This document shows, piece by piece, positions 61,141 through 64,000 of a stretch of 64,000 nucleotides of DNA. The stretch spans positions 62,001 to 126,000 of the forward strand of contig NZ_QWDM01000017.1 of NCBI RefSeq assembly GCF_003996965.1. Direction: 5' to 3'. Positions within the stretch are counted from its first letter, which is position 1; each line of letters begins with the position of its first letter. Position numbers and translations under genes: made by a program. The notes beneath the pieces were generated by a model. It was not told the origin of the DNA. It saw nothing but the letters and a program-made list of their open reading frames with translations, and ran no database searches. Source of the stretch: Flavobacterium cupreum. GTDB taxonomy: Bacteria; Bacteroidota; Bacteroidia; Flavobacteriales; Flavobacteriaceae.

Positions 61141-61554
61141 ATGTTATCACATAAAGCAAAATACGCCCTTAAGGCCTTACTTTATTTAGCAGAACAAGAC
61201 GAAAATCACATTTCTAAAACCATAGAAATTGCTGATGGCGCCAACATTCCTAAAAAGTTTTTAGAGCAGATTTTACTGGATCTGAAACGAGGCCGTTTTG
61301 TGAGCAGCAAGCAGGGAAAATTTGGCGGATATTATCTGATAAAATCTAAGAACGATATTACTTTGGCAGAAATTCACCGTTTATTTGACGGTGCAATTGC
61401 ACTCCTGCCTTGTGCTTCATTAAACTTTTACGAACCTTGCGCCGATTGTAAAACCGAGTCGGAGTGCAGCTTAAGACATGGTTTAATGATCATTCGTGAC
61501 GAGACTCTTAGAGCGATGCAAGGCATTACTATCGCTTCGTTGGTAAAGAAATAA
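61141..61554 (+). CDS. Rrf2-family transcriptional regulator with four cysteines
   Basis: A 137-residue Rrf2 protein. The winged helix at about 1-70 starts MLSHKAKYALKALLYLAE and has IPKKFLEQILLDLKRGRFVSSKQGKFGGYYL. C91, C100, C103 and C109 (LLPCASLNFYEPC-ADCKTESEC) occupy the loop where IscR, NsrR and related regulators bind an Fe-S cluster. Cluster sensing of sulfur, iron or redox state is likely but not certain. The next feature is a Cys/Met-rich leader ORF and a TonB-dependent receptor, which it may regulate. Confidence 0.9.
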   Translation: MLSHKAKYALKALLYLAEQDENHISKTIEIADGANIPKKFLEQILLDLKRGRFVSSKQGKFGGYYLIKSKNDITLAEIHRLFDGAIALLPCASLNFYEPCADCKTESECSLRHGLMIIRDETLRAMQGITIASLVKK

Positions 61555-61595
61555 AAAAATATTTTCTAAATCCTAGTTAATCTATAGAATTTACA

Positions 61596-61603
61596 TATAT
61601 TTG
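61596..61603 (+). promoter_or_regulatory. Candidate promoter of the Cys leader / TonB receptor
   Basis: TATATTTG matches TAnnTTTG, 36 nt before the leader ORF. Just upstream lies TCTATAGA (61581-61588), a self-complementary octamer that could be part of an operator for the adjacent Rrf2 protein. Confidence 0.5.
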
Positions 61604-61639
61604 CAAAAAAATCAACCAACAATTACAAATTTTAACCCT

Positions 61640-61753
61640 ATGAAATTACATTACAATCGATCAGGTGTAGCTAAAAATCTTTTGCAAAAAAACCAAAATT
61701 GTCAATTCTCTGCTTTAAAAAACAATTCTTCTATGATGTGTATGTGCTGGTAA
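61640..61753 (+). CDS. Cys/Met-rich leader peptide before the TonB-dependent receptor
   Basis: A 37-codon ORF starting MKLHYNRSGVAKNLL and ending SSMMCMCW, so its last six codons are Met-Met-Cys-Met-Cys-Trp. It contains three Cys and four Met in all. It lies between an Fe-S-type Rrf2 gene and a TonB-dependent receptor, with a promoter motif in front. The stop is 47 nt before the receptor start. I know similar short Cys-ending leader ORFs before sulfur-uptake genes in mycobacteria; a family in Bacteroidota is plausible but not one I can name. Translation is not proven. Confidence 0.65.
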   Translation: MKLHYNRSGVAKNLLQKNQNCQFSALKNNSSMMCMCW

Positions 61754-61789
61754 AAAAAATTTAATTTAAATTCTACTACTCACATATAC
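61738..61789 (+). promoter_or_regulatory. Stem linking leader Cys codons to the receptor start region
   Basis: GTGTATGTG (61738-61746), which spans the Cys-Met-Cys codons of the leader, can pair with CACATATAC (61781-61789) in nine positions with one G-U. The second arm ends 11 nt before the receptor ATG. Inside the loop is a second hairpin, AATTTAA/TTAAATT (61758-61772). A ribosome on the last leader codons would open the outer stem and expose the receptor start. The AT-rich context makes chance pairing possible. Confidence 0.4.
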
Positions 61790-61800
61790 TTAATATAAAA

Positions 61801-64000
61801 ATGAAAACAGCAATAAAAAATATACTTACACTATTATCCATTTTAACCTTTTCGATCTCCTTCGCTCAAAACATAGAAGGTGTTGTAACGACAAATGAAA
61901 ACATACCTTTGGAAGCGGCCAATGTTGTCATCAAAGGAACTACTTTCAGTACTATTACAGATGCCAGCGGAAAATTCAGCATCAATACACAGGGAAGACT
62001 TCCCTTAACCCTTTTGATTCAGTATACAGGGTACACAACTGCAGAATATAATGTTTCTACCTTACCTGCCACTCCACTATTGGTAACTCTTAATGAGGAA
62101 AACAAACTGGTTGAAGTAGTCGTTTCTTCAAGACGCCGTATTGAAAAAGTTCAGGATGTGCCCATTGCCGTTTCGGTTATTACCGGTAAGCAGGCGGAAC
62201 AAACAGGCGCTTTTAACGTAAACAGAATCAAGGAGCTTGTACCTTCTGTGCAATTATACTCTTCAAATCCAAGAAATACCGGAATCAATATCAGAAGTTT
62301 AGGTTCTCCTTTCGGTCTTACGAATGACGGAATCGATCCGGGTGTTGGTTTCTATGTTGACGGTGTTTATTACGCGCGTCCGGCCGCAACTACACTTGAT
62401 TTCATCGATGTAGAACAAATTGAAGTATTACGAGGGCCACAAGGATCATTATTTGGGAAAAATACCACTTCGGGAGCGTTTAACATTACAACCCGCAAAC
62501 CAAGTTTTACTTCTGGTGCAGACTTTGAAGTAAGTTACGGAAATTATGCTTTCCTACAGGCGAAAGCCTCTGTGACAGGAGCTTTGGGCAAAAAAATAGC
62601 GGGACGTTTATCTTTTTCAGGAACACAACGTGATGGTTTAATCGATAATGTTGCAACAGGAAGAGCGACAAATACACTGAACAATCAGGGAATTAGAGGT
62701 CAATTGCTTTATACGCCTTCAGAAAATACAAATATTATACTGGCAGCAGACATTACCACACAGCGTCCTGACGGATATGCACAGGTTGTTGCGGGTGTTG
62801 CACCTACTCAACGAGCAGCTTACAGACAGTTTGATGCTATCATAAAAGATTTAAATTACCAGTTACCAAGTCAGAATGCTTTTGACCGTAAAATTGATCA
62901 CGATACGCCATGGCGTTCGGGACAGGATATGGGAGGTATTTCGCTTAATATTGACACCAAAATCGGAAGCGGAACACTAACCTCTACGACAGCCTGGCGT
63001 TTTTGGAACTGGGACCCGTCAAATGACAGGGATTTTACAGGATTACAGGTCTTGGCCCTATCTCAAAACCCAACCAGACAAACACAATTTACACAGGAAG
63101 TTCGATACGCAGGGCAGCTTAGCTCAAAATTAAGCGGTGTTGTGGGGGTATTCTTTATAGATCAGACTTCACAAACCAATGGTACCGAAGAATCCGGAAA
63201 CGCACAATGGCGATTTTCTCAAAGTTCTACAAGCAATTTATGGAAAACTCCGGGACTTTTTGAAGGATACGGAATCAAAACAGATGCCCGCATAAGAGCC
63301 TCAAGTGCTGCTGTATTTGGACAACTGGACTGGGCAGTTACTGAACGTTTACATGTATTACCGGGTTTACGTTATAACTTTGATAAAAAAGATGCCGATT
63401 ACAGCCGTACTACTTACGGAGGACTGCAAACCACTGATCCGGCTTTGCTTGCTCTGAAAAAACAAGTGTACAGCGACCAGGCTTTTGCCTCAAATACAGA
63501 TAATACCGATTTCTCCGGAAATTTAACGGTTTCTTTTAAAGCTACAGATAAAATTAATGCTTACGGTACTTTTGCAAAAAGTTATAAACCGGTTGGTGTA
63601 AATGTAGCAGGACTTCCAACCAATTCAGCAGGTGCTCCGCTATTGGAACTGGCTGTTATTAAACCGGAAGAAGTAAATCATTATGAAGTTGGAGTAAAAA
63701 CTTCTCCTTTTAAAGGCTCTATTTTTAACGTAACGTTCTTTAATACTGATATCAAAAATTTCCAGACTAACGTTCAGGCAGCAGAATTAGGGGTTAACCG
63801 TGGTTATCTTGCCAATGCCGATAAAGTTCGTGTAAGAGGTGTTGAACTGGATGCGAGTTTTCTAGTGAGCCAGCACTTAACCATAAACGGAGCTGCCACT
63901 TATACAGACGGTACCTATGTTAAGTTTACCAACGCACCGCTGCCTTTAGAAGAAACCGGAGCCGCAGTAGCTTTTAAAGATGTTTCAGGAACTAATTTGC
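61801..64000 (+). CDS. TonB-dependent receptor (truncated by window end)
   Basis: An open frame of 733 codons with no stop before the window edge. It has a signal peptide (MKTAIKNILTLLSILTFSISFAQ) and a carboxypeptidase-like N-terminal domain (IPLEAANVVIKGTTFSTITDASGKFSI, about 39-65). A plug domain follows, with VQDVPIAVSVITGKQAEQTGAFNV and IEVLRGPQGSLFGKNTTSGAFNITTRKP (about 207-234), then barrel strands. This is the classical (not SusC) TonB-receptor type for siderophores, vitamins or small organics. Its leader and the Rrf2 neighbour hint at a sulfur compound or iron; the ligand is not decided. Confidence 0.9.
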   Translation, partial: MKTAIKNILTLLSILTFSISFAQNIEGVVTTNENIPLEAANVVIKGTTFSTITDASGKFSINTQGRLPLTLLIQYTGYTTAEYNVSTLPATPLLVTLNEENKLVEVVVSSRRRIEKVQDVPIAVSVITGKQAEQTGAFNVNRIKELVPSVQLYSSNPRNTGINIRSLGSPFGLTNDGIDPGVGFYVDGVYYARPAATTLDFIDVEQIEVLRGPQGSLFGKNTTSGAFNITTRKPSFTSGADFEVSYGNYAFLQAKASVTGALGKKIAGRLSFSGTQRDGLIDNVATGRATNTLNNQGIRGQLLYTPSENTNIILAADITTQRPDGYAQVVAGVAPTQRAAYRQFDAIIKDLNYQLPSQNAFDRKIDHDTPWRSGQDMGGISLNIDTKIGSGTLTSTTAWRFWNWDPSNDRDFTGLQVLALSQNPTRQTQFTQEVRYAGQLSSKLSGVVGVFFIDQTSQTNGTEESGNAQWRFSQSSTSNLWKTPGLFEGYGIKTDARIRASSAAVFGQLDWAVTERLHVLPGLRYNFDKKDADYSRTTYGGLQTTDPALLALKKQVYSDQAFASNTDNTDFSGNLTVSFKATDKINAYGTFAKSYKPVGVNVAGLPTNSAGAPLLELAVIKPEEVNHYEVGVKTSPFKGSIFNVTFFNTDIKNFQTNVQAAELGVNRGYLANADKVRVRGVELDASFLVSQHLTINGAATYTDGTYVKFTNAPLPLEETGAAVAFKDVSGTNL

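Overview
The window is a low-GC chromosomal segment of a Bacteroidota bacterium, most likely Flavobacterium or a close relative. The evidence is a SusC/SusD pair, a T9SS C-terminal sorting domain, a TamL/TamB pair, the Flavobacteria-type phenylalanine hydroxylase and 567-aa LysS, and repeated -7 promoter elements of the Bacteroidota form TAnnTTTG. Genes are dense on both strands. I see no rRNA, tRNA, CRISPR array, prophage, insertion sequence or plasmid function.

Layout. 0.2-7.4 kb: an APC amino-acid permease, then a minus-strand run of PspC-like protein, DUF2851 protein, DEDDh exonuclease, a cystathionine beta-synthase-like PLP enzyme with CBS domains, and a putative porin. 7.6-12.3 kb: an orphan SusC/SusD outer-membrane uptake pair with its own terminator. 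12.6-20 kb: RNase HII, a two-domain NTF2-like protein, a flavodoxin-fold oxidoreductase, an SDR with an AraC regulator and an evident operator set, a second AraC-type protein, LipB and two paralogous lipoproteins. 20-28 kb: LysS, a lipoprotein, a D-2-hydroxyacid dehydrogenase, two tandem Spy-like periplasmic proteins and a large zinc metalloprotease. 28-36.5 kb: HemL, a GH73/LysM glucosaminidase, an ACC-deaminase-like enzyme, a small HExxH protein, DUF5522, HutU, DUF4136 and IlvA. 36.5-41.3 kb: a secreted GH30/ricin-lectin enzyme, a group III truncated globin and the aromatic amino-acid hydroxylase. 41.7-52.2 kb: DUF4230, TamL, TamB, GSCFA and a lipoprotein. 52.3-61.6 kb: an ABC exporter, AlaS, then a plus-strand set of M23 peptidase, MerR, LemA, two TPM proteins and an Rrf2 regulator. 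A TonB-dependent receptor runs off the right edge.

Three regulatory structures stand out. First, upstream of ilvA lies a complete classical attenuator: a good promoter, an 18-codon peptide with six isoleucine codons, a pause hairpin overlapping its end, a possible antiterminator and a strong intrinsic terminator. Second, between the Rrf2 gene and the TonB-dependent receptor lies a 37-codon ORF ending MMCMCW. Its Cys/Met codons can pair with the region just before the receptor start, which suggests cysteine- or methionine-responsive control of an uptake system. Third, the AraC/SDR locus carries three identical copies of ACGAAATTCAAAC. Two are spaced exactly 21 bp apart before the SDR promoter and one lies on the regulator's own promoter.

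Several families of intergenic palindromic repeats are scattered between genes, some doubling as terminators. Promoter calls rest on a short motif in an AT-rich genome and should be read as candidates.
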